Origin: Microbacterium sp. AK009
GTDB taxonomy: Bacteria > Actinomycetota > Actinomycetes > Actinomycetales > Microbacteriaceae
Reading direction: 5' to 3'
Assembly: GCF_013410955.1 (NCBI RefSeq)
Contig: NZ_JACCCG010000007.1
Location: forward strand, 1 to 64,000
Length of the DNA: 64,000 bases
The position numbers were made by a program, and so were the translations under genes. Below the pieces are notes generated by a model. That model was not told the origin of the DNA. It ran no database searches and saw nothing but the letters and a program-made list of their open reading frames with translations. Shown piece by piece: positions 54,539 through 64,000 of the stretch. Within the stretch, counting starts at the first letter, position 1; the number at the start of each line of letters is the position of its first letter.

Positions 54539-54733
54539 TCAGGATCGTCGCAGCTGCACGACCGAGACGACGGCGATGGCGAGGCCGGCGACGATCATGG
54601 CCCAGCCGAGTACCGGACCGCCGCCGGTGAGCAGAGCGGCGACGCCGGCAGCGGTGAAGAGCAACGACACGACGAGGCCGATGATCATGTACAGCCGGTA
54701 GCGGGTGCGACCCATCTCGGATTCGGATTCCAT
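54539..54733 (-). CDS. Hypothetical small two-span membrane protein
   Basis: The 64-residue protein has a polar start (MESESEMGRTRYR) and two predicted spans (about 15-35 and 41-60), ending VVQLRRS. No family is recognised. It lies between ppa and the divergent tilS gene. An ATG at 54715 is an alternative start. Its even hydrophobicity and position support a real gene. Confidence 0.6.
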   Translation of the reverse strand: MESESEMGRTRYRLYMIIGLVVSLLFTAAGVAALLTGGGPVLGWAMIVAGLAIAVVSVVQLRRS

Positions 54734-54790
54734 GGCCACAACGTAGAGCCCTTCGAGGGCTCGGTCCTCGGTCGCCGCGCCGACGCTCGG

Positions 54791-54796
54791 TAGCGT
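54791..54796 (+). promoter_or_regulatory. -10 hexamer of tilS
   Basis: TAGCGT ends six bases before GTG 54803, so the tilS message would be leaderless; no ribosome-binding sequence is present. Confidence 0.5.
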
Positions 54797-54802
54797 GATG
54801 TC

Positions 54803-55795
54803 GTGACCCACCGACCTTCGCTCGATCCGGCTGTGGCCGCGGTGCGGCTGGCCGTGCGCACGAGCCTCGAGGCCGTGACCGACGGTGATCCCGTGATCGT
54901 CGCCCTCTCGGGCGGTGCCGACTCGCTCGCCCTCGCGGCCGCAACGGTCTTCGAGGCCGCACGGCGGCGGATTCGCGTGGTCGCGATCACGGTCGACCAC
55001 GGTCTGCAGGAGGGATCTGCGGATGCCGCGGATGCGGCCCGCCGGGTCGCCGAGACCCTCGGGGCCTCCGCCCGTGTGGTGCGGGTGGACGTAGGTGCCG
55101 GGGGCGGGCCGGAGGCTGCGGCGCGCGACGCGCGGTACCGCGCGCTCCGGAACGCCGCCCGCGAGGAGGGTGCCGCAGCGATCCTCACCGGCCACACGCT
55201 CGACGACCAGGCCGAGACGGTGCTGCTGGGGCTCGCGCGCGGCTCGGGCGCGGCGAGCCTGCAGGGGATGGCCGTGGCATCCGATCTCGACGGCCTGCCG
55301 ATGCTCCGACCGCTCCTTGGCCTTCGCCGCGAGACCACTCGGGCGGCCTGCGCGGCGGAGGGGCTCACCCCGTGGGACGACCCGCACAACGCCGATGCGC
55401 GCTTCGCGCGGGTGCGGGTGCGGGAGCGGGTGCTGCCGGTGCTCGAGGCCGAGCTCGGCCCGGGCATCGCCGAGGCGCTCGCGCGCACCGCCGAGCAGCT
55501 GCGGGAGGATGCGGCGGCCTTCGAGGAGATGATCGACGAGACGATCGAGGACATCGTCGAGCACGCCGAGGCCGGCATCGCCGTCTCGGTCGCGGCGCTC
55601 GCCGCCAACCCCCCGGCGCTCCGGCACCGGATCATCCGCCACGTCGTGGCCGCCGAGTTCGGCGAGAGCCTCACCCGAGTGCAGACGCTCGAGGTCGCGC
55701 GCCTGGTCACCGACTGGTCGGGGCAGGGCCCGATCGACCTCCCGTCGTGCCGCGCTGCGCGCGTGGGCGGCCGCGTGGTGTTCACCGCCCGGTGA
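54803..55795 (+). CDS. tilS: tRNA(Ile)-lysidine synthetase
   Basis: TilS attaches lysine to C34 of the tRNA-Ile that reads AUA, an essential modification. The 330-residue protein has the PP-loop ALSGGADSLAL (34-44), ITVDHGLQEGS and GHTLDDQAETVLLGLARGSG, with a shortened C-terminal domain as usual in Actinobacteria. Start GTG 54803 is set by the -10 hexamer six bases upstream. It is followed by 574 non-coding bases rich in repeats before hpt, which commonly adjoins tilS directly. Confidence 0.95.
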   Translation: MTHRPSLDPAVAAVRLAVRTSLEAVTDGDPVIVALSGGADSLALAAATVFEAARRRIRVVAITVDHGLQEGSADAADAARRVAETLGASARVVRVDVGAGGGPEAAARDARYRALRNAAREEGAAAILTGHTLDDQAETVLLGLARGSGAASLQGMAVASDLDGLPMLRPLLGLRRETTRAACAAEGLTPWDDPHNADARFARVRVRERVLPVLEAELGPGIAEALARTAEQLREDAAAFEEMIDETIEDIVEHAEAGIAVSVAALAANPPALRHRIIRHVVAAEFGESLTRVQTLEVARLVTDWSGQGPIDLPSCRAARVGGRVVFTAR

Positions 55796-55873
55796 GGGTG
55801 CAGCGGGCCTGCGCCTTGTGCGCCCGTCGCTCCGCCGTGTCTCGGGAGGCGCGACCTTCTGCACCGCACGCCG

Positions 55874-56290
55874 CCTCTTCTGCGACATCCCCCTGAGCAT
55901 GTCTCAGTAGGTGCGCGCATCGCGCGGCGCAGGTCGCCGCTTCTGCGACATCCTCTCCCGGGTGTCTCAGAAGTCGCGGCGTTCCGGGGATGGATGCCGC
56001 TCGTTCTGCGACATCCTCAGCGTGGGGCTGGGGGGACTGTCGCCTCGCGCCCGCCGCCGCGGACCGCCTCGCGCCCGCCGCCGCGCTTCGCGCCGCCGTG
56101 GGCCGCGCTTCGCGCCGCCGTCGCCGCGGGCCGCGCTTCGCGCCGCCGCGGGCCGCGCTTCGCGCCGGCGTGTCACACAAGGTGCGGCCTCCGGCCTCGC
56201 GGGTCGTCGCTTATGCGACATCCTCTCCTGCATGTCTCAGAAGACGCGTCGTTCCGGAGGTGATGCCGCTCGTTCTGCGACATCCTCGGC
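55874..56290. repeat. Repeat family B: hairpins with TTCTGCGACATCC motif
   Basis: An 83-84-base direct repeat occurs at 55938-56021 and 56208-56290. Each copy has a hairpin in which CTTCTGCGACA pairs with TGTCTCAGAAG (one mismatch), then GTTCCGG and a second lone arm CCGCTCGTTCTGCGACATCC. A further hairpin of the same type is at 55874-55912 (CTTCTGCGACATCC ... GCATGTCTCAGTAGG). The stretch 55796-56369 contains no gene; part of it could pass for an extended hpt frame. Confidence 0.8.
56041..56170. repeat. GC-rich tandem repeats between family-B copies
   Basis: Two 24-base units of GCCTCGCGCCCGCCGCCGCG type (56042-56089) are followed by four units of about 22 bases built on CCGCGCTTCGCGCCGCCG (about 56079-56170). 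Each contains GCGC-TTC-GCGC, a small palindrome. The array sits exactly between the two family-B copies. Confidence 0.75.
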
Positions 56291-56356
56291 CGGGGGCGTG
56301 CCCCGCGCGGAATCTGCAGAGCCACGCGGGCGCTCGGCGCGCGACACGCGGCGCCG

Positions 56357-56362
56357 TAAGCT
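56357..56362 (+). promoter_or_regulatory. -10 hexamer of hpt
   Basis: TAAGCT ends seven bases before ATG 56370; no ribosome-binding sequence is present, so a leaderless message is expected. Confidence 0.5.
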
Positions 56363-56369
56363 GGAACGC

Positions 56370-56921
<552 letters not shown>

Positions 56922-57062
56922 CCCTGAGCGCCCGCATCGATTCCGCCCACGACGAACGCACAGGCCGGGCATAGAGAGCCCGCGTTACCCTGAGTTCACC
57001 GTCACCGCGGCTCCCGCCACGCTCACGGCTCGTCGAGAAAGGGATCGGGCCCCGCCCGCACC

Positions 57063-59069
<2,007 letters not shown>

Positions 59070-59078
59070 GCTCGGCCT

Positions 59079-59669
59079 GTGGCCGTTGACCGAGAGCGCG
59101 TCGCCGCGCTCGTGACCGAGCTTCTGTCGGCGATCGGGGAGGATCCCGACCGACCGGGGTTGAAGCTCACGCCGCAGCGTGTCGCCGATGCGTACGCGGA
59201 GTTCTTCTCCGGTGTGGGGGAGGACCCCGCCGAGCCGCTCTCGCACACCATCTCCGTCAGCCGGGGCCCCGCACCCGACACGCTGCCCTCGGGCGCGGTG
59301 ATGCTCCGCGACATCCACTTCCGCTCCGTCTGCGAGCACCACCTGCTGCTCTTCCGCGGGAAGGCCCACATCGCCTATCTGCCGGGCGAGCAGGTGGTGG
59401 GTCTGGGTGCGCTGCCGAAGGTGGTCGACGTGCTCGCCTCGCGCCCGCAGGTGCAGGAGCGCCTGGGCGAGCAGATCGCCGACACCATCTGGGATGCGCT
59501 GGACACCCGAGGCGTCCTCGTCGTGCTCGAGGCGACCCACGGCTGCGTCACCTTCCGCGGAGAGCGTCAGCGGGATGCCTCGACGGTGACGATCGCCGCG
59601 CGCGGCGAATTTACAGACCCGATCGCCCGGACCGAGCTGATGCTCCTCATGGGGGCGCCGCGCGAATGA
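59079..59669 (+). CDS. folE: GTP cyclohydrolase I
   Basis: FolE converts GTP to dihydroneopterin triphosphate, the first step of folate synthesis. The 196-residue protein has DRPGLKLTPQRVADAY, the zinc-site SVCEHHLLLFRGKAHIAYLP and HGCVTFRGERQRDAST with the second zinc cysteine. It is the first of the fol genes, ten bases after ftsH, and its stop overlaps folP. Confidence 0.96.
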   Translation: MAVDRERVAALVTELLSAIGEDPDRPGLKLTPQRVADAYAEFFSGVGEDPAEPLSHTISVSRGPAPDTLPSGAVMLRDIHFRSVCEHHLLLFRGKAHIAYLPGEQVVGLGALPKVVDVLASRPQVQERLGEQIADTIWDALDTRGVLVVLEATHGCVTFRGERQRDASTVTIAARGEFTDPIARTELMLLMGAPRE

Positions 59670-60523
59670 CCGTCGTCATGGGCATCGTCAACGTCACGCC
59701 CGACTCCTTCAGCGACGGCGGGCGCTACTTCGCGCAGGATGCCGCGATCGCACGCGGCCGCGTCCTTCGCGCCGCCGGCGCCGACATCCTCGACCTCGGC
59801 GGCGAATCGACCCGGCCCGGCGCCGACCGGGTCGATCCGGGTGTCGAGCAGGAGCGCGTGCTCCCCCCCATCCGCGCCTGGGCGGCCGAGGGTGCGACGG
59901 TGAGCATCGACACCATGAACGCCTCCACCGCCGTCGCCGCCGTCGAGGCCGGCGCCACCATCGTCAACGACGTCTCGGGCGGCCTCGCCGACCCCGAGAT
60001 GCTCCCGGCCGTCGCCGGAACGGGCGCCGAGTTCGTCATCGGCCACTGGCGGGGGCCCTCGAGCGACATGTACGCACGCGCCGAGTACGGCGACGTCGTC
60101 CGCGAGGTGGTCATCGAGCTCTCGGCGCGCCTGGAAGCCGCGGCGGTCGCCGGCATCGCTCCGTCCCGCGTCATCCTCGATCCGGGGATCGGGTTCGGCA
60201 AACGCGGCGATCAGAACTGGTCGGTGCTGCGCGGGCTCCCCCGCATCCTCGGCATCGGACCCCGCGTCCTCATCGGAACGAGCCGCAAGCGCTTCCTCGC
60301 CGAGACGCTCGTCGGAGGCGGCGCCGCCGGCGCATCGGGCCCGACGCTCGACGACGCGTCCGAAGAGCGGCGCGACCTGGCGACGGCCGTCACGAGCGCG
60401 CTCGCCGCGCAGGAGGGGGTGTGGGGCGTGCGCGTGCACGACGTCCGCGCCACCCGCGACGCGCTGCTCGTCGCCGAGGCGTGGGAAGGAGACCGTCGGT
60501 GGACGGCGACACGATCACGCTGA
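59666..60523 (+). CDS. folP: Dihydropteroate synthase
   Basis: FolP condenses p-aminobenzoate with the pterin pyrophosphate; it is the sulfonamide target. The 285-residue TIM-barrel protein has MGIVNVTPDSFSDGG and LDLGGESTRPGA, VNDVSGG, and LDPGIGFGKRGDQN. ATG 59666 overlaps the folE stop, and its end overlaps folB by 25 bases. Confidence 0.96.
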   Translation: MTVVMGIVNVTPDSFSDGGRYFAQDAAIARGRVLRAAGADILDLGGESTRPGADRVDPGVEQERVLPPIRAWAAEGATVSIDTMNASTAVAAVEAGATIVNDVSGGLADPEMLPAVAGTGAEFVIGHWRGPSSDMYARAEYGDVVREVVIELSARLEAAAVAGIAPSRVILDPGIGFGKRGDQNWSVLRGLPRILGIGPRVLIGTSRKRFLAETLVGGGAAGASGPTLDDASEERRDLATAVTSALAAQEGVWGVRVHDVRATRDALLVAEAWEGDRRWTATRSR

Positions 60524-60900
60524 CGGGTCTGCGGGTCTTCGGGTACCACGGCGTCTACGACGACGAGCGGCGCGACGGCCAGGACTTCGTCATCGACCTG
60601 GATCTGACGCTCGACACCCGCCCCGCGGCGCGCAGTGACGAGGTCTCCGACACGGTGCACTACGGCGAGCTCGCCGAAGAGGTCGCCGCGATCGTCGCGG
60701 GCGCCCCCGTGAACCTGCTCGAGACGCTCGCCGACCGGATCGCCCGCGCCGTGCTCGAGCGTCCGCTCGTCTCTGCCGTGCGCGTGAGCGTCCACAAGCC
60801 GCAGGCCCCGATCCCGCTGACCTTCGCCGATGTGTCGGTGACGATCACACGCGCGCGGGCCGATACGAAAGGCAACGCAGATGAGTCGTCGACTGGCTGA
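60499..60900 (+). CDS. folB: Dihydroneopterin aldolase
   Basis: FolB cleaves dihydroneopterin to 6-hydroxymethyl-dihydropterin and glycolaldehyde. The 133-residue protein has LTGLRVFGYHGVYDDERRDGQDFVIDL and the conserved VHYGELAEEV and LLETLADRIA. GTG 60499 follows AAGGAG and lies within the end of folP; folK begins 20 bases before this stop. Confidence 0.94.
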   Translation: MDGDTITLTGLRVFGYHGVYDDERRDGQDFVIDLDLTLDTRPAARSDEVSDTVHYGELAEEVAAIVAGAPVNLLETLADRIARAVLERPLVSAVRVSVHKPQAPIPLTFADVSVTITRARADTKGNADESSTG

Positions 60901-61414
60901 GGGTCTGAAGACGGATGCGACGCACCGGCGTCGCGACGAGGCGATCGCCGTCGTCGCACTCGGGTCGAACCTGGGCGACCGCGCCGCCATTCTCGACGCG
61001 GCGCTGACCGACCTCGCCCGGCTGCCGCTCGTGACCCATGTGAAGACCGCCGGGCCGATCGAGTCGGTGGCCCTGACTCCGGAGGGGCCGGACGCCGACG
61101 CCCCCGCGTACCTCAACTCGGTGGCGCTGCTGACCACGCGCCTCGCGCCGACCGTCCTGCTCGGCTACCTGCACGCCATCGAAGCGCGGCACGGCCGGGA
61201 GCGGGGGGGCCGCTGGGCCGACCGCACGCTCGACCTCGACCTCATCGCCTACGGCGACGTCACCAGCGACGGCCCGGCGCTGATCCTCCCGCACCCGCGG
61301 GCCGCAGAGCGCGACTTCGTCCTCGAGCCGTGGCTGCAGGTCGACCCCGACGCGGTGCTTCCCGGGGTCGGTCGGGTCGCCGACATCCTCGCGCGCCTCC
61401 GGGAACCCTCGTGA
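60881..61414 (+). CDS. folK: Hydroxymethyldihydropterin pyrophosphokinase
   Basis: FolK transfers pyrophosphate from ATP to 6-hydroxymethyl-dihydropterin, supplying FolP. The 177-residue protein has VALGSNLGDRAAILDAAL and RWADRTLDLDLIAYGD, the ATP- and metal-binding signatures, and LPHPRAAERDFVL. It overlaps folB by 20 bases and the DUF3180 gene by four. Confidence 0.95.
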   Translation: MSRRLAEGLKTDATHRRRDEAIAVVALGSNLGDRAAILDAALTDLARLPLVTHVKTAGPIESVALTPEGPDADAPAYLNSVALLTTRLAPTVLLGYLHAIEARHGRERGGRWADRTLDLDLIAYGDVTSDGPALILPHPRAAERDFVLEPWLQVDPDAVLPGVGRVADILARLREPS

Positions 61415-61899
61415 GGCGCACGCGACCGCTCGTCCTCGTCATCGTCGCCGTGCTCGGCGTCGCCGCCGGATTCGTGATCGACCAGGCACTGACCTCGGCG
61501 GGGCGGGCGACCTTCACTCCCGCCGTCTCCCTGCCGATCCTCCTGGTGCTGCTGGCCGCTGTGATCGTCGCCCTTGCGGTGCCGATCCGCCGCGCCACGC
61601 GCGGCACCGCCGCCCCGGTCGATCCGTTCCGGGCGCTGCGCATCGCGGTGCTCGCGAAGGCGTCGAGCCTGGTCGGAGCGATCGTGACCGGGATTTCGAT
61701 GGGCTTGGCGCTGTTCCTGCTCACCCGCCCCGTTCCGCCCTCGCTAGGCTCGTTGGGGGCTGTCATCGCGACGGCCCTGTGCGCGGTGCTGCTGGTGGTC
61801 GCGGGCCTGGTCGCAGAGCAGTTCTGCACGATCCGGAAGGACGACGATGACGAACAGCCCGGAGGCTCCGACCCCGGACTCCAACCCGGCGGACACTGA
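61411..61899 (+). CDS. DUF3180 family membrane protein
   Basis: The 162-residue protein has four predicted spans (about 5-23, 35-53, 76-98 and 108-130) and a polar Asp-rich end (RKDDDDEQPGG). DUF3180 proteins commonly follow folK in Actinobacteria; their role is unknown. GTG 61411 overlaps the folK stop, and the gene overlaps the next by 53 bases in another frame. Confidence 0.88.
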   Translation: MRRTRPLVLVIVAVLGVAAGFVIDQALTSAGRATFTPAVSLPILLVLLAAVIVALAVPIRRATRGTAAPVDPFRALRIAVLAKASSLVGAIVTGISMGLALFLLTRPVPPSLGSLGAVIATALCAVLLVVAGLVAEQFCTIRKDDDDEQPGGSDPGLQPGGH

Positions 61900-62503
61900 G
61901 CGCGTGGCGGATGCTGCCGCAGTGGCGGCGCCGCTCGAAGCGGACGAGGTTCGGCAGGACGACTACGACCCCGCGGTGTTCACCGGCGGCGCCTTCGATC
62001 GCGTCGTCGAGCCGCGCTCGGAGAACCGGCTCCCCCTCGGCGACGGCACCTGGTATCAGCTGGCGAAGGGCTACGTGCGGGTGCAGCTCATCACGACCGG
62101 CTTCTTCTTCCTCCTGGTGCTCGTCGCCGGTCTCGTCGCGGTGTTCCTGTTCGACCTCCGCTGGCTTATGATCCCGGCCGGGATCCTGCTCGTGATCCTC
62201 GCCGCGGTGCTCGTCGTCACCCCTCGGCAGGCGCGGTCGTACGGCTACCAGCTCCGGCGTGACGACCTCGTCTTCCGCCGCGGCATCCTGTGGCAGCGCA
62301 TCGTCGCCGTTCCCTACGGCCGGATGCAGCTTGTCGACATCACCCACGGCCCCCTCGATCGCGGCTTCGGGATAGCCCAGCTGAAGATCGTCACCGCAGC
62401 GGCCGTGTCGGGTGTGACGCTCCCCGGCCTCACGCAGGGGGCGGCCGAGCAGCTGCGCGACACCCTCATCGATGTCGCCGAGACCCGCCGGACGGGACTG
62501 TGA
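61847..62503 (+). CDS. Bacterial PH-domain membrane protein (YdbS-like)
   Basis: The 218-residue protein has a polar N-terminus of about 70 residues, two predicted spans (about 75-97 and 101-121) and a bacterial PH domain (about 125-200) with the typical YGYQLRRDDLVFRRGILWQRIVAVPYGRMQLVDITHGPLDRGFGIAQL (in pieces). Such YdbS/YdbT-like pairs are membrane proteins of uncertain role, linked in Bacillus to bacteriocin tolerance. It overlaps DUF3180 by 53 bases and the next gene by four. Confidence 0.88.
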   Translation: MTNSPEAPTPDSNPADTERVADAAAVAAPLEADEVRQDDYDPAVFTGGAFDRVVEPRSENRLPLGDGTWYQLAKGYVRVQLITTGFFFLLVLVAGLVAVFLFDLRWLMIPAGILLVILAAVLVVTPRQARSYGYQLRRDDLVFRRGILWQRIVAVPYGRMQLVDITHGPLDRGFGIAQLKIVTAAAVSGVTLPGLTQGAAEQLRDTLIDVAETRRTGL

Positions 62504-64000
62504 CGAGCGCCCCCGCGCCGACCCGCTCGCCGCTCAGCGACGGCGACTGGCACCGCCTGCATCCGCTCACTCCGCTCCTGCGGGGCGGGCTGACGCTGGT
62601 CATCATCGCCGGCATCCTCATCGCCAACTTCCGCGACCGGCTCATTCAGGGGGTCGTGCCGATCTTCGTCCCCGAGGTTGAACCGGGCGACTTCGAGACC
62701 GGTGATCCGCTGGACTTCATCTTCGAGCGCGGGCTCATCCTCGCCGCCCTCGGCGCGGTGATCGTGGTGATCGTGGTGCTCGTCGGCGTCTTCTACCTGT
62801 CGTGGCGGTTCCACACGTTCCGGATCACCGGCGACGACGTCGAAGTGCGCAGCGGGGTGCTGTTCCGCACCCAGCGGCGGGCGCCGCTGGACCGGGTGCA
62901 GGGGGTCAACCTCACCAGGCCCATGATCGCCCGGCTCATGGGCATGGCCAAGCTCGAGGTCGTCGGCGCCGGCACCGACGGCAACGTCAAGCTCGAGTAC
63001 CTCTCCACCGCCAACGCCGAGGCGGTGCGGGCCGACATCCTGCGGCTCGCCTCGGGGCGCCGCCTGGCCGAGGCCCGTCAGGCAGCCGCGGCGGCGGGAG
63101 GAAGTGGCCGGGTGTCGGCAGCCGCATCGACCGTCGCGGCCGGGCTCACCGAGATGATCGAGGGGGCGGAGGATCCCGCCGAGGAGCCCGATTCGGTGGT
63201 GAACATCCCCGTCGGGCGCCTCATCGCCTCGCACCTGCTCGACGGCTCGCTGCTCTTCCTCCTCGTCCTCGTCGCGGCGATCGTGGTGGCATCGATCCTC
63301 GGCACGCCGTGGCTGCTGCTGACCGCCATCCCGGCTCTCCTCGGCTTCGGGGCGTACTGGGTGCGGACGATCACGCGGTCGCTGCGATACTCGATCGCCC
63401 CCACTTCCAGCGGTGTCCGCATCACCTTCGGCCTGTTCACCACCGTCACCGAGACGCTGCCGCCGGGCCGCATCCACGCCCTGGAGATCAGCCAGCCGAT
63501 CCTGTGGCGGCCGGCCGGATGGTGGGCGATCTCGGTCAATCGGCTGTCCGGCCGAGGTCTCGAGGCCGCAGGGACGGACCAGTTCGCCACGGTCCTCCCC
63601 GTCGGCAACCGCACCGACGTCGAGCGCGTCCTGCAGCTGCTGCTGCCGCACCTTCCGCGCGAGGAATGGCCGCTGGTGTTCCAGCACGGTGTTCTCGGGC
63701 CCGAGGACGGCGACCCCTACGTGACCACGCCGCGCCGCGCCGCCTGGCTTCGGCCCACCAGCTGGCGGCGCAACGGCGCCTTCCTCACGCCCGACGTGCT
63801 GTTCGTGCGCCGAGGATTCATCTGGCGCAAGCTCGCCCTCTTCCCCCTCGCGCGCATGCAGAGCCTCGCGATCGCGCAGGGGCCGGTCGACCGGTCGCTC
63901 AGGGTCGCGAATCTGCAGGTGCACACCGTCATCGGCCGCGTGAGCGGGTCGCTCGGCATCATCGACCGGGATGACGCGTTGTCGCTGTTCGAGCGCACCG
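62500..64000 (+). CDS. Bacterial PH-domain membrane protein (YdbT-like), truncated by window
   Basis: GTG 62500 overlaps the previous stop, and the frame is open for 500 codons to the window edge, so the C-terminus is missing. Predicted spans lie near 28-45, 88-113, 235-255 and 258-278. The first PH domain follows the second span (FHTFRITGDDVEVRSGVLFRTQRRAPLDRVQGVNL in pieces); later segments (SLRYSIAPTSSGVRITFGLFTTVTETLPPGRIHALEI, and VRRGFIWRKLALFPLARMQSLAI, in pieces) mark a second and third PH repeat. It is the larger partner of the preceding protein in a YdbS/YdbT-like pair. Confidence 0.88.
   Translation, partial: MTSAPAPTRSPLSDGDWHRLHPLTPLLRGGLTLVIIAGILIANFRDRLIQGVVPIFVPEVEPGDFETGDPLDFIFERGLILAALGAVIVVIVVLVGVFYLSWRFHTFRITGDDVEVRSGVLFRTQRRAPLDRVQGVNLTRPMIARLMGMAKLEVVGAGTDGNVKLEYLSTANAEAVRADILRLASGRRLAEARQAAAAAGGSGRVSAAASTVAAGLTEMIEGAEDPAEEPDSVVNIPVGRLIASHLLDGSLLFLLVLVAAIVVASILGTPWLLLTAIPALLGFGAYWVRTITRSLRYSIAPTSSGVRITFGLFTTVTETLPPGRIHALEISQPILWRPAGWWAISVNRLSGRGLEAAGTDQFATVLPVGNRTDVERVLQLLLPHLPREEWPLVFQHGVLGPEDGDPYVTTPRRAAWLRPTSWRRNGAFLTPDVLFVRRGFIWRKLALFPLARMQSLAIAQGPVDRSLRVANLQVHTVIGRVSGSLGIIDRDDALSLFERT

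Noticed and set aside
55911..56369. N-terminal extension of hpt
   Set aside because: It translates repeat family B and the GC tandem array and has no counterpart in HPRT proteins.

Overview
The window reads as chromosomal DNA of a high-GC actinobacterium, most likely Microbacterium or a close relative in Microbacteriaceae. I infer this from GC-rich codon use, many GTG starts, the conserved block ppa / tilS / hpt / ftsH / folE-folP-folB-folK / DUF3180 / two PH-domain proteins, a sugar ABC importer lacking its own ATPase, and small Microbacteriaceae-type proteins (DUF7882-like). No database search was possible, so the genus is an inference.

Layout. 1-2670: remnant of a MacA/MacB-like efflux cassette with base composition unlike the rest and a Walker B lesion, then a gene-poor stretch. 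2671-12366: housekeeping and metabolism (DUF1697 protein, RecQ helicase, fhs behind a leader of repeated hairpins, an acyl-CoA oxidase/dehydrogenase, 3-methyladenine glycosylase, a short UvrA paralogue). 12432-20058: flavin reductase, a resolvase-like protein without the catalytic serine, Na+/H+ antiporter coupled to mdh, zinc metallopeptidase coupled to a prolyl aminopeptidase, and a PhyH dioxygenase divergent from an AraC regulator. 20198-27023: a LacI-controlled beta-galactoside locus (GH42 enzyme, two permeases, binding protein) with two matching operators. 28389-33340: tryptophan catabolism (kynA, an amidohydrolase, kynU, an aldehyde dehydrogenase) as one overlapping operon. 33451-41555: membrane-anchored molybdopterin oxidoreductase, glutaredoxin, GT2-GtrA glycosyltransferase, polysaccharide deacetylase, and a Mn/Zn ABC importer whose promoter and start codon carry a palindrome. 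41513-46668: two tandem paralogous membrane proteins, several uncharacterised small proteins around a MarR gene with a perfect palindrome, and a BrkB-family protein. 46728-49862: a copper-handling group (His-rich membrane protein, CopC, PCu(A)C, Tat-exported DyP peroxidase). 50547-50873: tRNA-Phe, tRNA-Asp, tRNA-Glu. 51126 to the end: M23 peptidase, DUF2254 protein, ppa, tilS, hpt, ftsH and the folate operon, ending inside a second PH-domain protein.

Two patterns cut across the window. First, about 18 genes have a TANNNT-like -10 hexamer ending 6-7 bases before the start codon, the arrangement expected of leaderless mRNAs; it decides several starts. Second, four intergenic regions (27.0-27.6, 35.1-35.7, 37.2-37.6 and 55.8-56.4 kb) hold multi-copy hairpin or tandem repeats; one hairpin family occurs in two clusters 8 kb apart. 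With the fhs leader repeats, these are the least explained sequences here.
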